A stretch of DNA of 64,000 nt from Fidelibacterota bacterium (GTDB taxonomy: Bacteria; Fidelibacterota; UBA8477; JABMPR01), in the NCBI GenBank assembly GCA_016784025.1, contig JADHVL010000008.1:1-64000 (forward strand). Reading direction: 5' to 3'. Shown in pieces: positions 55,715 to 63,253 of this stretch (its first letter is position 1; each line of letters begins with the position of its first letter). The position numbers and the translations under genes were made by a program. Below the pieces are notes generated by a model. It had not been told where the DNA came from and searched no databases. It was given only the letters and a program-made list of their open reading frames with translations.

Positions 55715-56879
55715 CGACAGCAGCTCCTAGGGCAGGGGCATGTCTCAATTCAGAATGAATAATCAAGTCATCCCTCAGACGGTTGGTTTTGGTCAAGTAT
55801 TGAGATTTCACTTCAGCAGGTAAACTTGAGGAGTGAATCATGCGACCTAATTTTTCGTTCACGGGGTCAAGCAACAGAGGTGTAAATTTCTTAAACTCCC
55901 AGATATCCCCCAAACGTTGTCCAATCACAATTCGTTCGAACACGCCACCGACGTATTCATGTTCAACTTCAAGAGTTCTGCTGGCATCTCTGAGAAGGGT
56001 TTCCGGTGCTCCAAGAGCTAGAGTCTGTATACGATGGAACAATAATTCAGACAAGGCTTGAGCCGTACTCCCAACAATCTCGGTGGCAGCTTCTTCACCA
56101 ATGAGGGCGCGTTCATAGATTTGCCAGGGAAAGATCTCAGCCCGATCTAATTCTTCTACTGTGGTTTCTGTGAGTGCAGCGTAACGAGCTTGAATACCCT
56201 TGGCAGACAGCATATTCTCATAGCTCTCTTCTTCGTTTGCCATCATCTCCCAGGTTTTAGCAATCCAGGATTTACAGGCGTCAAAAGGAACATTTTTGCC
56301 ATCTAACAACATGGCATCTGCAATACCTGTCCCCACTCCAAAATAGTAAGCAGATTTAACACCGCGCATTCCACCGGCATCTCCCCACTGTTCCCCGAGA
56401 CCACAATAATCAGCATCACTACCAATTACCTGGATAGGATTGAGGGTGGTATAACCTTCTTTTTTCAGGTTTTTCTCAAGTTTATTCAGGAATTTTGGCA
56501 TGCGTGGACCATTGGCCATGGCCGAAATACCTCGCCCATTTTTGGTCTTTAGACCGGGAAGGCCTATACCCACAATAACATCCTGGGTGACTTTATCACC
56601 AAGAATGGTGCGAATGGCTTTGGTGAAACTATCTAAAAATGCAGTTTCCTGAGCAGCCTCAGCTTTGGTTTGTTCAACAGTACCACTATTGTGCTCTTTA
56701 AGCTGACGAGACAGGACAATGGGCTTGAATTTAGGGTTGTGTGATTCAGACGTGCTGTAAGCCACTTCAATAAAAGGTTTCAATGCCACAAAGCGCATAG
56801 GGTTAATCAGGATATCAACTTTATGAACCAGGACCTTTGAAGCCCCTCCGTCAATTCCAATTAGAACAATTTCATCCAT
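55686..56879 (-). CDS. ASKHA-fold sugar kinase, probable amino-sugar kinase (ROK/BadF group)
   Basis: 397 residues from ATG 56879, six bases after GAGG; the TTG just upstream is rejected. The phosphate-1 motif I-G-I-D-G-G-A-S-K near 6-14, G-I-G-L-P-G near 106, G-S-D-A-D-Y-C-G-L-G-E near 153 and Y-F-G-V-G-T-G-I-A near 181 place it among ROK/BadF-type kinases. The ROK zinc motif C-x-C-G-x-x-G-C is not visible, which leans toward the BadF/MurK-like side. MurK of Clostridium phosphorylates GlcNAc and MurNAc. Its first eight bases overlap the glycosyltransferase stop, and its own end overlaps the SpoIID-like gene. The substrate here is inferred from neighbours, not seen. Confidence 0.8.
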   Translation of the reverse strand: MDEIVLIGIDGGASKVLVHKVDILINPMRFVALKPFIEVAYSTSESHNPKFKPIVLSRQLKEHNSGTVEQTKAEAAQETAFLDSFTKAIRTILGDKVTQDVIVGIGLPGLKTKNGRGISAMANGPRMPKFLNKLEKNLKKEGYTTLNPIQVIGSDADYCGLGEQWGDAGGMRGVKSAYYFGVGTGIADAMLLDGKNVPFDACKSWIAKTWEMMANEEESYENMLSAKGIQARYAALTETTVEELDRAEIFPWQIYERALIGEEAATEIVGSTAQALSELLFHRIQTLALGAPETLLRDASRTLEVEHEYVGGVFERIVIGQRLGDIWEFKKFTPLLLDPVNEKLGRMIHSSSLPAEVKSQYLTKTNRLRDDLIIHSELRHAPALGAAVDAYLEWIEQ

Positions 56880-58335
56880 TTGCAACCTCGTTTATAATTT
56901 GACGTCGGTAGATAGCTTCGCGACGCATCTCATCTTTAGCATTGTCATTCCGGTCCACAGTCGCACGATCAATGTTGTGATCGGTACCACCACCGTGTCT
57001 GATAACTTTGTAAATTGGATCCCAAACACGACCGATGCGATGGTGTTCACACATCCGCGATACAAAATCATAGTCCTCACCATAATTTCTGGCATAGGCT
57101 GATGTGTTCATATCAAGGAAACCAATATCTCTGGCAGCTTCAATGTAGAACGAGCGTGGTGCACCCGCCCCATTGATACGCAGTAAATTATTGCGACCAT
57201 TTTCTTCAGTCCATTCATCATGAGTCACTACAGGAATGGAATCCATCCGTGTGATTTCACCAGAATCAGAATCTTTCTCCCAGACTTCATAAGAACCAAT
57301 AACCATGGCAATGGTATCGTCTGATGCATAGACCTGTGTTACTTTTTCAACAGCATCTTCAATAAGCTGATCGTCAGAATCCAATTGGACGTAAAATTTT
57401 CCTTTTGCTCTTCTCAAACCAGCATTTAAACAAAGTCCGATATTATTAATATCTAGAACAACCAATTGGACCGCAGGTTTGGCAGCATCATATTTGCTTC
57501 CGCCAGGTAGATATTCCTGAACTGCAGGAATAGTGGGATCTGTCTCACCGCCATTTACAACTACGATGACTTCAATATCCTGCACCGTTTGTGCCAGGAT
57601 TGAGTCAATAGCTGCACCAATAAATTCAGGACGATTGTTTACGGGGATAATAACACTGGCAGTTAAATCATATTGTTTTTTAGCATAAGGGACTGTTGAA
57701 TAATGGGCACCTGGTGCAAGATAAGCACCAAGCCTTTTAAGATGATCAGTAACAATCTGTTCTAATTCTAATTGTGATTCTTTGCTGGCCAGGAGGTAGT
57801 CAAAGACGTTCTGTTCCCCAACAGCTTTGTTGATTCGATAGGGTGAGCCCGCATAGCGATTGGCAATATGCACCAATTCCCCGACTTCACTGAGGCGTAG
57901 TCTTAATTCATAAAAGAAATGCTGCTTGGTTGTATCAGCAAGTGGAAGCACTTCCTTCAGTTTTTCAAGATTTAGTACCCAGGCCTTGCCATAATCTGTA
58001 TTGTCACGAATTCGACCGATATGGTGGTCCAATAAATGTTCATCGCCAAGCTGTCCATTGTCATCAACTTCATAGTCTGCGTAAATGAGTGACCAATCCT
58101 CTGATGTTTCCGCTACCAACTCATACAATTCAGCTGCAGATTGCTTTAATTCAATTTTTTCACTGCGAGCATCAATAAGGAGAAGCATTTCACCTTCAAA
58201 GCTTAGTAGTTTTTCACTTAATGATTTGGATGTTAAATCTGCGGAGTTAGCGATATCAATTCGAGAGTCGGGAAAGGTCTTTCCATAATCGACGAGCTCG
58301 TGGGTTTGCTCTCCACTGATCACTAATATATTCAC
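56872..58335 (-). CDS. Family 2 glycosyltransferase with an unrecognised N-terminal half
   Basis: 487 residues from GTG 58335, selected because AAGGAG sits six bases before it. Residues about 225-400 are a GT-A domain: S-V-I-I-P-V-N-N-R-P-E-F then Y-V-Q-L-D-S-D-D-Q, with the D-x-D metal site. The first 220 residues do not match a domain I know; they have a Rossmann-like beginning (N-I-L-V-I-S-G). After the GT domain H-D-E-W-T and G-E-D-Y-D-F-V-S-R are typical of acceptor-binding loops. No membrane segments, so it acts in the cytosol or at the membrane surface. It is first in the chain with the kinase and SpoIID-like genes. Sugar donor unknown. Confidence 0.82.
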   Translation of the reverse strand: MNILVISGEQTHELVDYGKTFPDSRIDIANSADLTSKSLSEKLLSFEGEMLLLIDARSEKIELKQSAAELYELVAETSEDWSLIYADYEVDDNGQLGDEHLLDHHIGRIRDNTDYGKAWVLNLEKLKEVLPLADTTKQHFFYELRLRLSEVGELVHIANRYAGSPYRINKAVGEQNVFDYLLASKESQLELEQIVTDHLKRLGAYLAPGAHYSTVPYAKKQYDLTASVIIPVNNRPEFIGAAIDSILAQTVQDIEVIVVVNGGETDPTIPAVQEYLPGGSKYDAAKPAVQLVVLDINNIGLCLNAGLRRAKGKFYVQLDSDDQLIEDAVEKVTQVYASDDTIAMVIGSYEVWEKDSDSGEITRMDSIPVVTHDEWTEENGRNNLLRINGAGAPRSFYIEAARDIGFLDMNTSAYARNYGEDYDFVSRMCEHHRIGRVWDPIYKVIRHGGGTDHNIDRATVDRNDNAKDEMRREAIYRRQIINEVANG

Positions 58336-58341
58336 GTTAAA

Positions 58342-58347
58342 CTCCTT
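58342..58347 (-). promoter_or_regulatory. Ribosome binding site deciding the GTG start at 58335
   Basis: AAGGAG six bases before GTG 58335 on the minus strand. It lies inside the longer frame that would start at ATG 58353, and so argues for the shorter product. Confidence 0.7.
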
Positions 58348-58510
58348 TTGCATTCTTGGACAGAAGGCATAATAAAAAGACCATCAAAGTCAGGTATTTT
58401 TTCACCTTGATGCTGGCATGGAGTTAAGAAATATTTCAGCAAATTCAACCATTTTTTATAGCATATAGACCGAATTTGTAAAATATATAAACAAACAGGT
58501 TAATTATTCG

Positions 58511-58562
58511 TGGAAAACAAATTAATTAGCAGAAAAGCTTGAGTGAATTAGTTGTTTCCACA
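58511..58562. repeat. Imperfect long stem-loop in the alr - glycosyltransferase gap
   Basis: GTGGAAAACAA at 58511-58521 pairs with TTGTTTCCAC ending at 58562 with one bulged base, and AATT beyond it extends the match. It lies about 70 bases past the alr stop. The rest of the gap (58336-58631) is AT-rich and must contain the promoter of the glycosyltransferase chain; no gene is seen. Confidence 0.4.
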
Positions 58563-58631
58563 GGAATTAAATGAAGAAGTCACGCGTCTGAATGGCGTAA
58601 TTATTTAATTAAAATTAGATCTTAACCAGGT

Positions 58632-59708
58632 CTAATATTGGCGCTTCACCCGGGGTGAAATCATGGAACAAATTTCATAAGGTATGGTAGTTAATTTTTT
58701 GGAAATGGTATTGACCCGAACTTCTGGAAATTCTCCGCCCATCACTTCAAACAATGCACCGGTTTGTGGCTCATCTAGACCGAGGTCTATCATAATATGA
58801 TCCATGGTGACAGTCCCAACCACTGGATAGGTCTTGCCCTGATACGCCACCACTCCCCTGTTGGTCAATGCCCTGTTATAACCGTCAGCATATCCAATGC
58901 GAAGTGTTCCGATATTTGTATCAATGGCAGATTGCCATTTTTCAGCATAACTCACTGATTCACCTGCCTGAATACGCGCGACACGAATGAGGGGTGCTTT
59001 TATGGTCATCGCCGGTTGCAGTTGAGCTTGATGCTCACCATCAGCTGTGGTGTCGTATCCATATAGCCCAATGCCCAGACGAATGGCATCGAATGGTTTC
59101 TGCTCGTCCTGTAATCCAGCTGCACTATTGGCAATATGATTCATTCCCTGAAACCCACTGGCAAGTATTTTTGTAACTAACGTATCGAATTCGCTGTTTT
59201 GTTGGGAGTAAACCACTTTTGAGGTAGTGTCGGAGGACGAGAAATGGCTATACACACCTTCAATCTGTAGCTGAGAGTCCTCCATCGATATGAGGTCTAT
59301 GGCTTCCCCAGAAGAGAGACCTAGCCTGTTCATCCCTGTATTAATATTCAAATGAACTCTGATGTTATTGATCTGACTGTTGGACAATGCCAGTGCATCT
59401 TCCATTGAACCCACGGTGAGAATTGCATTATCTGGTACAGAGTCGAGTTCTGAGGGAAATACCCTGCTAAATATTAAAATTGAAATTGCAGGAAATACAG
59501 CTGCCAACTCCTGGGCTTCTTCCAGGGTGGCCACAGCAAAGGTTTGTACATCTAATTTGGTGTAGAGATGTCTGGTGATTTCCAGTGCTCCATGCCCATA
59601 GGCATTGGCTTTTACAATAGGAATAACTTGTGCTGGATTTACTCGTTTTTGAAAATATATATAGTTTTGAGTTATGGCTTCAAGAGAAACTTGACAGATG
59701 GCTTCCAT
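58632..59708 (-). CDS. alr: Alanine racemase
   Basis: Converts L-alanine to D-alanine with PLP, feeding peptidoglycan synthesis. 358 residues, normal length. The cofactor lysine K33 lies in V-K-A-N-A-Y-G-H-G. The C-terminal beta-domain holds the second catalytic base, the tyrosine of V-S-Y-A-E-K-W near residue 250, followed by R-I-G-Y-A-D-G-Y-N-R. Later G-T-V-T-M-D-H-I-M-I-D-L is also typical. It lies between the salvage island and the HU gene on the same strand. HU's terminator separates it from HU, and 296 bases separate it from the glycosyltransferase. Confidence 0.95.
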   Translation of the reverse strand: MEAICQVSLEAITQNYIYFQKRVNPAQVIPIVKANAYGHGALEITRHLYTKLDVQTFAVATLEEAQELAAVFPAISILIFSRVFPSELDSVPDNAILTVGSMEDALALSNSQINNIRVHLNINTGMNRLGLSSGEAIDLISMEDSQLQIEGVYSHFSSSDTTSKVVYSQQNSEFDTLVTKILASGFQGMNHIANSAAGLQDEQKPFDAIRLGIGLYGYDTTADGEHQAQLQPAMTIKAPLIRVARIQAGESVSYAEKWQSAIDTNIGTLRIGYADGYNRALTNRGVVAYQGKTYPVVGTVTMDHIMIDLGLDEPQTGALFEVMGGEFPEVRVNTISKKLTTIPYEICSMISPRVKRQY

Positions 59709-59726
59709 GAGATCATTCTCCCAATC

Positions 59727-59756
59727 AAAAAAGGGCGTGAATTAACACGCCCTTTT
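59727..59756 (-). terminator. Intrinsic terminator of the HU gene
   Basis: AAAAGGGCGTG, six-base loop, CACGCCCTTTT, with six T residues continuing on the minus strand. It lies 26 bases after the HU stop and ends 19 bases before the alr start. Confidence 0.9.
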
Positions 59757-59781
59757 CCTAATTGATGTATAGCAAAGAGTT

Positions 59782-60054
59782 TTAGTTGACGGAGTCTTTC
59801 AAACCTTTACCAGCTTTAAAACGAGGAACGTTCATTGCAGGAACATTGATCGGTTCACCTGTACGAGGGTTACGAGCAACTCTAGCTGCACGAGCTGATA
59901 CATCGAAAGTTCCGAAGCCAACTAAAGCAATTTTATTACCGCCTTTTAGTGAATCTGTAACAGCGCCTGTAAATGCACCAAGTGCTTTTTCAGCCTGTAC
60001 TTTAGAGATCCCTGCATCATCGGCAATCTTTGCAATCAATTCAGCTTTGTTCAT
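59782..60054 (-). CDS. HU-family DNA-binding protein
   Basis: 90 residues, exactly the usual size. It has the N-terminal helical part (M-N-K-A-E-L-I-A-K-I-A), the G-F-G-T-F turn near 47-51 and the arm motif R-N-P-R-T-G-E-P-I near 62-70, ending with K-A-G-K-G-L-K. It binds and bends DNA as a nucleoid protein, normally as a homodimer. AAGGAGG lies seven bases before the ATG, consistent with strong expression. It is a single gene with its own terminator and an upstream hairpin that ends the preceding transcript. Confidence 0.96.
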   Translation of the reverse strand: MNKAELIAKIADDAGISKVQAEKALGAFTGAVTDSLKGGNKIALVGFGTFDVSARAARVARNPRTGEPINVPAMNVPRFKAGKGLKDSVN

Positions 60055-60144
60055 AATGTTTCCTCCTTGTTTTTGTATATTTGATTTAATTCGTTTCAGT
60101 TGACTTGAGCAGCACCTCAGCGGATTGGCTCAAGTGGGCTAAAA

Positions 60145-60182
60145 CCCTTACCCACCTTAGGATAACGTCAAAAAGGTAAGGG
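60145..60182 (-). terminator. Possible terminator ahead of the HU gene
   Basis: CCCTTACC (60145-60152) and GGTAAGGG (60175-60182) pair with a 22-base loop. On the minus strand four T residues follow the stem, after the stop of the deoxyribosyltransferase-like gene at 60205. The plus-strand side has a six-T run, so it may work in both directions. Confidence 0.5.
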
Positions 60183-60204
60183 CTCTTTTTTGAAAGTCAA
60201 GCAG

Positions 60205-60681
60205 TTATTCAATATTATTATTGAATCCCTTTTCGCACAGAAACTGCTTCATTTCTTCAAAATTTGAAAATATTTCAGTCGTGCATCCAACGATCCAGGA
60301 AGACACTTTTTCCAGAGGCATTCCCAGGACGAGATATACAGGCATCTTGTGCTCATAAGCCAGCGTTAGCTCGCCGTGAGTCCCACCTCCCTGGATTACA
60401 TGCTCATCCCACAGACAGATGACAGCATCACATTTTCCCAGGAGTTGGGCTAAATCTCGATCAATAATTTTTTTAATAACTGGCCTAAATCGTTTAGTAT
60501 CAACACTTTTCCACTGCCTGAAGTTATCCTTCTCTTCTTGAGTCAGAAAGTCCTGCTCGTGCTGGGACGGATCGAACACATCAATGCTAAATTCAGTATC
60601 AAGAAATTGTGTGATCTCGGCACGCCAGGCCTTTCCATCATCAGGAGCAGCTTCAATTGCCCCAGCTAGATAGATTTTCAA
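60205..60681 (-). CDS. Nucleoside 2-deoxyribosyltransferase-like protein
   Basis: 158 residues. It begins M-K-I-Y-L-A-G-A-I-E with a flavodoxin-like first strand. Later come D-A-V-I-C-L-W-D near 105-112, then the active-site-like G-G-G-T-H-G-E-L-T-L-A-Y near 116-127 with a glutamate at the place of the usual catalytic residue. These features match nucleoside 2-deoxyribosyltransferase and related DUF4406-type proteins that cleave or exchange N-glycosidic bonds. Its start overlaps the ABC permease stop by four bases, so it is made with the exporter. Substrate is unknown; a link to export of a nucleoside-like compound would be speculation. Confidence 0.7.
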   Translation of the reverse strand: MKIYLAGAIEAAPDDGKAWRAEITQFLDTEFSIDVFDPSQHEQDFLTQEEKDNFRQWKSVDTKRFRPVIKKIIDRDLAQLLGKCDAVICLWDEHVIQGGGTHGELTLAYEHKMPVYLVLGMPLEKVSSWIVGCTTEIFSNFEEMKQFLCEKGFNNNIE

Positions 60682-61436
60682 CTGTCCCCATCAAGGTGGA
60701 AAAACGTTGCTGAAAGCCAGATAAGGAAGGCAGTCTCAATGAGGCAGATCAGTAAAAAACCATAATCTATCATTCCATTAAGAAAGGCAATATCAAGACC
60801 GGCCATCCAATTGTATGGAGGCAAGTAGAGGGCGATTTCAGGGTATTTATCAATTGGTGCCCCTTTGGTAAGGAATAATCCACTGATCATCATAATGGGG
60901 AGAAGCCCGATATATAGCAGCTTACTCAGGCTGTCAACATGCTTTGCAAGTAGACCAATAATCTTGCTCAAGGCCACAATTTGAAGTGCTCCCAGAAGAA
61001 TAAACACAATACTCGCCTGGAAATTTATGGCTGCAAAAGACATCTCAGTCACGAAAGCCAGAATAGCCCAAACCACTGCAAGATGCGTGAATCCTTTCGC
61101 CAGACTTATAATCCCCTGGGCAATAAAAAATGAGGGTTGTCGATGAAAACGACCCATCTCATACAGACTGGCCATACCGTTACTTCTCTGGGTCTCCCAG
61201 TAAAACCGAGCAGTCGTTTCATAAATCGTAATCAACAAGGTTAAAAGGAGTGAATCCAGAACCAGAGCTGGCATAACAACCAGCATTTCTGCTTTTGGCA
61301 ACAGTGATTTGTAAGGCAGGAAAAACATAAAAAAGAAAATCAAGCCGGTGAGTACAGGCAAGAGACCCATGGTGGTGAATTGACGCTTATAAATGGTCAA
61401 TTCTCGGTGCCAGAGGGCAGCTAGTACGTTATTCAT
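60678..61436 (-). CDS. ABC-2 type transporter permease
   Basis: 252 residues with six hydrophobic segments, arranged as in small ABC-2/CcmB-like permeases: helix, amphipathic N-terminus (W-H-R-E-L-T-I-Y-K-R), then pairs of helices, with L-P-P-Y-N-W before the last pair. It overlaps the ATPase gene by eight bases and is followed by a four-base overlap with the deoxyribosyltransferase-like gene. Together with the ATPase it forms a minimal exporter. The transported compound is unknown. Confidence 0.82.
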   Translation of the reverse strand: MNNVLAALWHRELTIYKRQFTTMGLLPVLTGLIFFFMFFLPYKSLLPKAEMLVVMPALVLDSLLLTLLITIYETTARFYWETQRSNGMASLYEMGRFHRQPSFFIAQGIISLAKGFTHLAVVWAILAFVTEMSFAAINFQASIVFILLGALQIVALSKIIGLLAKHVDSLSKLLYIGLLPIMMISGLFLTKGAPIDKYPEIALYLPPYNWMAGLDIAFLNGMIDYGFLLICLIETAFLIWLSATFFHLDGDS

Positions 61437-62355
61437 GCATAGCCTCCACCCTGATCATCCGTTTAAATATATCGGACAATGCAGGTAATCGAGGCGTAGC
61501 CTCTACAACTCTCTCGTGAAAGAGGGCTGTAATTTTCTCCGGGGGAATATCTACCTCTGTAATTATTTCATAGTGATTTCCCTGAACTGTATAGGAGACC
61601 ACATGGGGTGATGCATCGAGGATATTGAAATCCCTTTCATGAGTTTCTGATAAGATGAGATCGAGAATACGATTTTCACGCTCTGTCTCTTTTAATTCCT
61701 TGAGGGTGCCATCAGCAACCAGGCGGCCTTCATCAAGAATGGAGATTCTATCGGCAATACGCTCAACCTGATCAAGGTTACTGGAAACCATGACGGTGGT
61801 GAATCTTAGCTTTTGTTCACGGAGAAAGGCTTCCATGAGTTCTTTACAACCTTGATCAAGGGAAGCAGTAGGTTCATCCAGTAAGAGAATGGAGGGATTG
61901 TGCAAGACAGCCCGGATAAACTCCATTTTCCTGCGGGTACCAAAGCTCACTTCTCGGGGGAAGGCATGCAGACTATCAGACACTTCAAAGCGCCGGACAA
62001 ATCCAGAGATGCGATTGATCAGATCTGCCTGAGCGATCCCATGCAGTTTCCCGTGGAGTGTCAAGTTCTCCATCAATGTTAGCGATTGTTCAAAACGGCT
62101 GTCCTGAGACATGTAGCCAATCTGGTGGCGAATTTGATTCTGTCTGGCCCCCAGATTGAGACCGTTGATATAGCCAGAGCCCAGTGTAGGGGCACACAAA
62201 GTTGCAATCACTCTCAGCAAAGTTGACTTGCCTGAACCTGTTGTCCCAATCAGAGCATGGATATGCCCTTTTTCAACACCCAGGGTCACGTTATTTAAGG
62301 CTGACTTCTCATCATATTTCTTGATGATATTTCTCAGCGTAATTGAAACGGCCAT
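61429..62355 (-). CDS. ABC transporter ATP-binding protein
   Basis: 308 residues. Walker A G-T-T-G-S-G-K-S-T near 37-45, a Q-loop in H-Q-I-G-Y-M-S-Q-D near 79, Walker B I-L-L-L-D-E-P-T near 156-163. The usual L-S-G-G-Q signature reads V-S-F-G-T-R-R-K-M, a degenerate form also seen in DrrA/NatA-like subfamilies. The C-terminal 80 residues are an extra domain of the type found in ABC-2 ATPases. It drives the permease encoded by the next, overlapping gene. Confidence 0.92.
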   Translation of the reverse strand: MAVSITLRNIIKKYDEKSALNNVTLGVEKGHIHALIGTTGSGKSTLLRVIATLCAPTLGSGYINGLNLGARQNQIRHQIGYMSQDSRFEQSLTLMENLTLHGKLHGIAQADLINRISGFVRRFEVSDSLHAFPREVSFGTRRKMEFIRAVLHNPSILLLDEPTASLDQGCKELMEAFLREQKLRFTTVMVSSNLDQVERIADRISILDEGRLVADGTLKELKETERENRILDLILSETHERDFNILDASPHVVSYTVQGNHYEIITEVDIPPEKITALFHERVVEATPRLPALSDIFKRMIRVEAMHE

Positions 62356-62399
62356 ATCAGCCTTTTCTCCCTACAAAAACAATTAAATTACTGTATGGC

Positions 62400-63242
62400 T
62401 TAGCTTGCCACTTTCTTCTCACTTTTAAAGGTCCATACTGCCAACAAAATAACCATCAACAATAGTACCCAGAGGGATGCATAATTATAGGTTGGTCCAC
62501 CATAGGAAATGAGATCGGTAAATCGACCAATCAGCAATGAAATACGTCCCATGACTGCAAAACCAAATGAGGCCCCAAAGCTGATCATAAGGAAATAAAT
62601 TCCAACTCTAGTTACTTTCCCAAAATTGCCTTTATGCTCCTTGGAGAAATAGAAATATAGCAGCCCGGTGATTGTACCTATCAAAATGATAATATTGTTA
62701 ATAATACTGGCATCTGTAAGGCTAAACCAGTCCAAGCCAACGAAAGAAACCGCAGATCCCTTTAGCTGACCCAGCACATTTGAATTTAAAAATGCATAGG
62801 CTCTGAGCCCCGCAGCCATTCCAACAGTATAGGCAATACCCAAGCGTGCAAACCAACTCCATTTAGAGACCACACTCAAGAGCATCATCACTCCTAAAAC
62901 AAAAGGGATGATGTAAATGAAGTGCGGATGGGTCCCATGTCCCTTATCGATACCACCATCTGGGAAAACGCTTGGTAAAATACTACCAAAAAGGTTGTAA
63001 ATGCCGTACCACGTGCGCATGAAAAAACCAGAAATTGTACCTTCAGGCACTGGCCAAAGTCGACCAAACAGATTTGGTTGGATCTGAGTCCAGAAAAACA
63101 TGGACATCCAGTAACCTGCAGAAACACCCACAAATACATGTTCAGCTATTTTGTAAAAAGGATTGTCTTTATATAAGTAGGAGAATATGCCCAGGGTCAG
63201 AAAAACAGCGACCCATGCTCCAAAAATTTCAGAACCGTTCAT
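62400..63242 (-). CDS. Polytopic membrane protein, unrecognised
   Basis: 280 residues with about seven to eight hydrophobic segments and a long loop (about 60-110) rich in Trp, Pro and Gly. The C-terminus is basic (K-S-E-K-K-V-A-S). I do not recognise a family. AGGAGG seven bases before the ATG indicates good expression. It is 11 bases after the next unrecognised gene and 44 before the ABC ATPase. These four or five genes therefore look like one transcription unit, and this protein may be a partner of the exporter. Confidence 0.8.
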   Translation of the reverse strand: MNGSEIFGAWVAVFLTLGIFSYLYKDNPFYKIAEHVFVGVSAGYWMSMFFWTQIQPNLFGRLWPVPEGTISGFFMRTWYGIYNLFGSILPSVFPDGGIDKGHGTHPHFIYIIPFVLGVMMLLSVVSKWSWFARLGIAYTVGMAAGLRAYAFLNSNVLGQLKGSAVSFVGLDWFSLTDASIINNIIILIGTITGLLYFYFSKEHKGNFGKVTRVGIYFLMISFGASFGFAVMGRISLLIGRFTDLISYGGPTYNYASLWVLLLMVILLAVWTFKSEKKVAS

Positions 63243-63253
63243 TATTCAACCTC

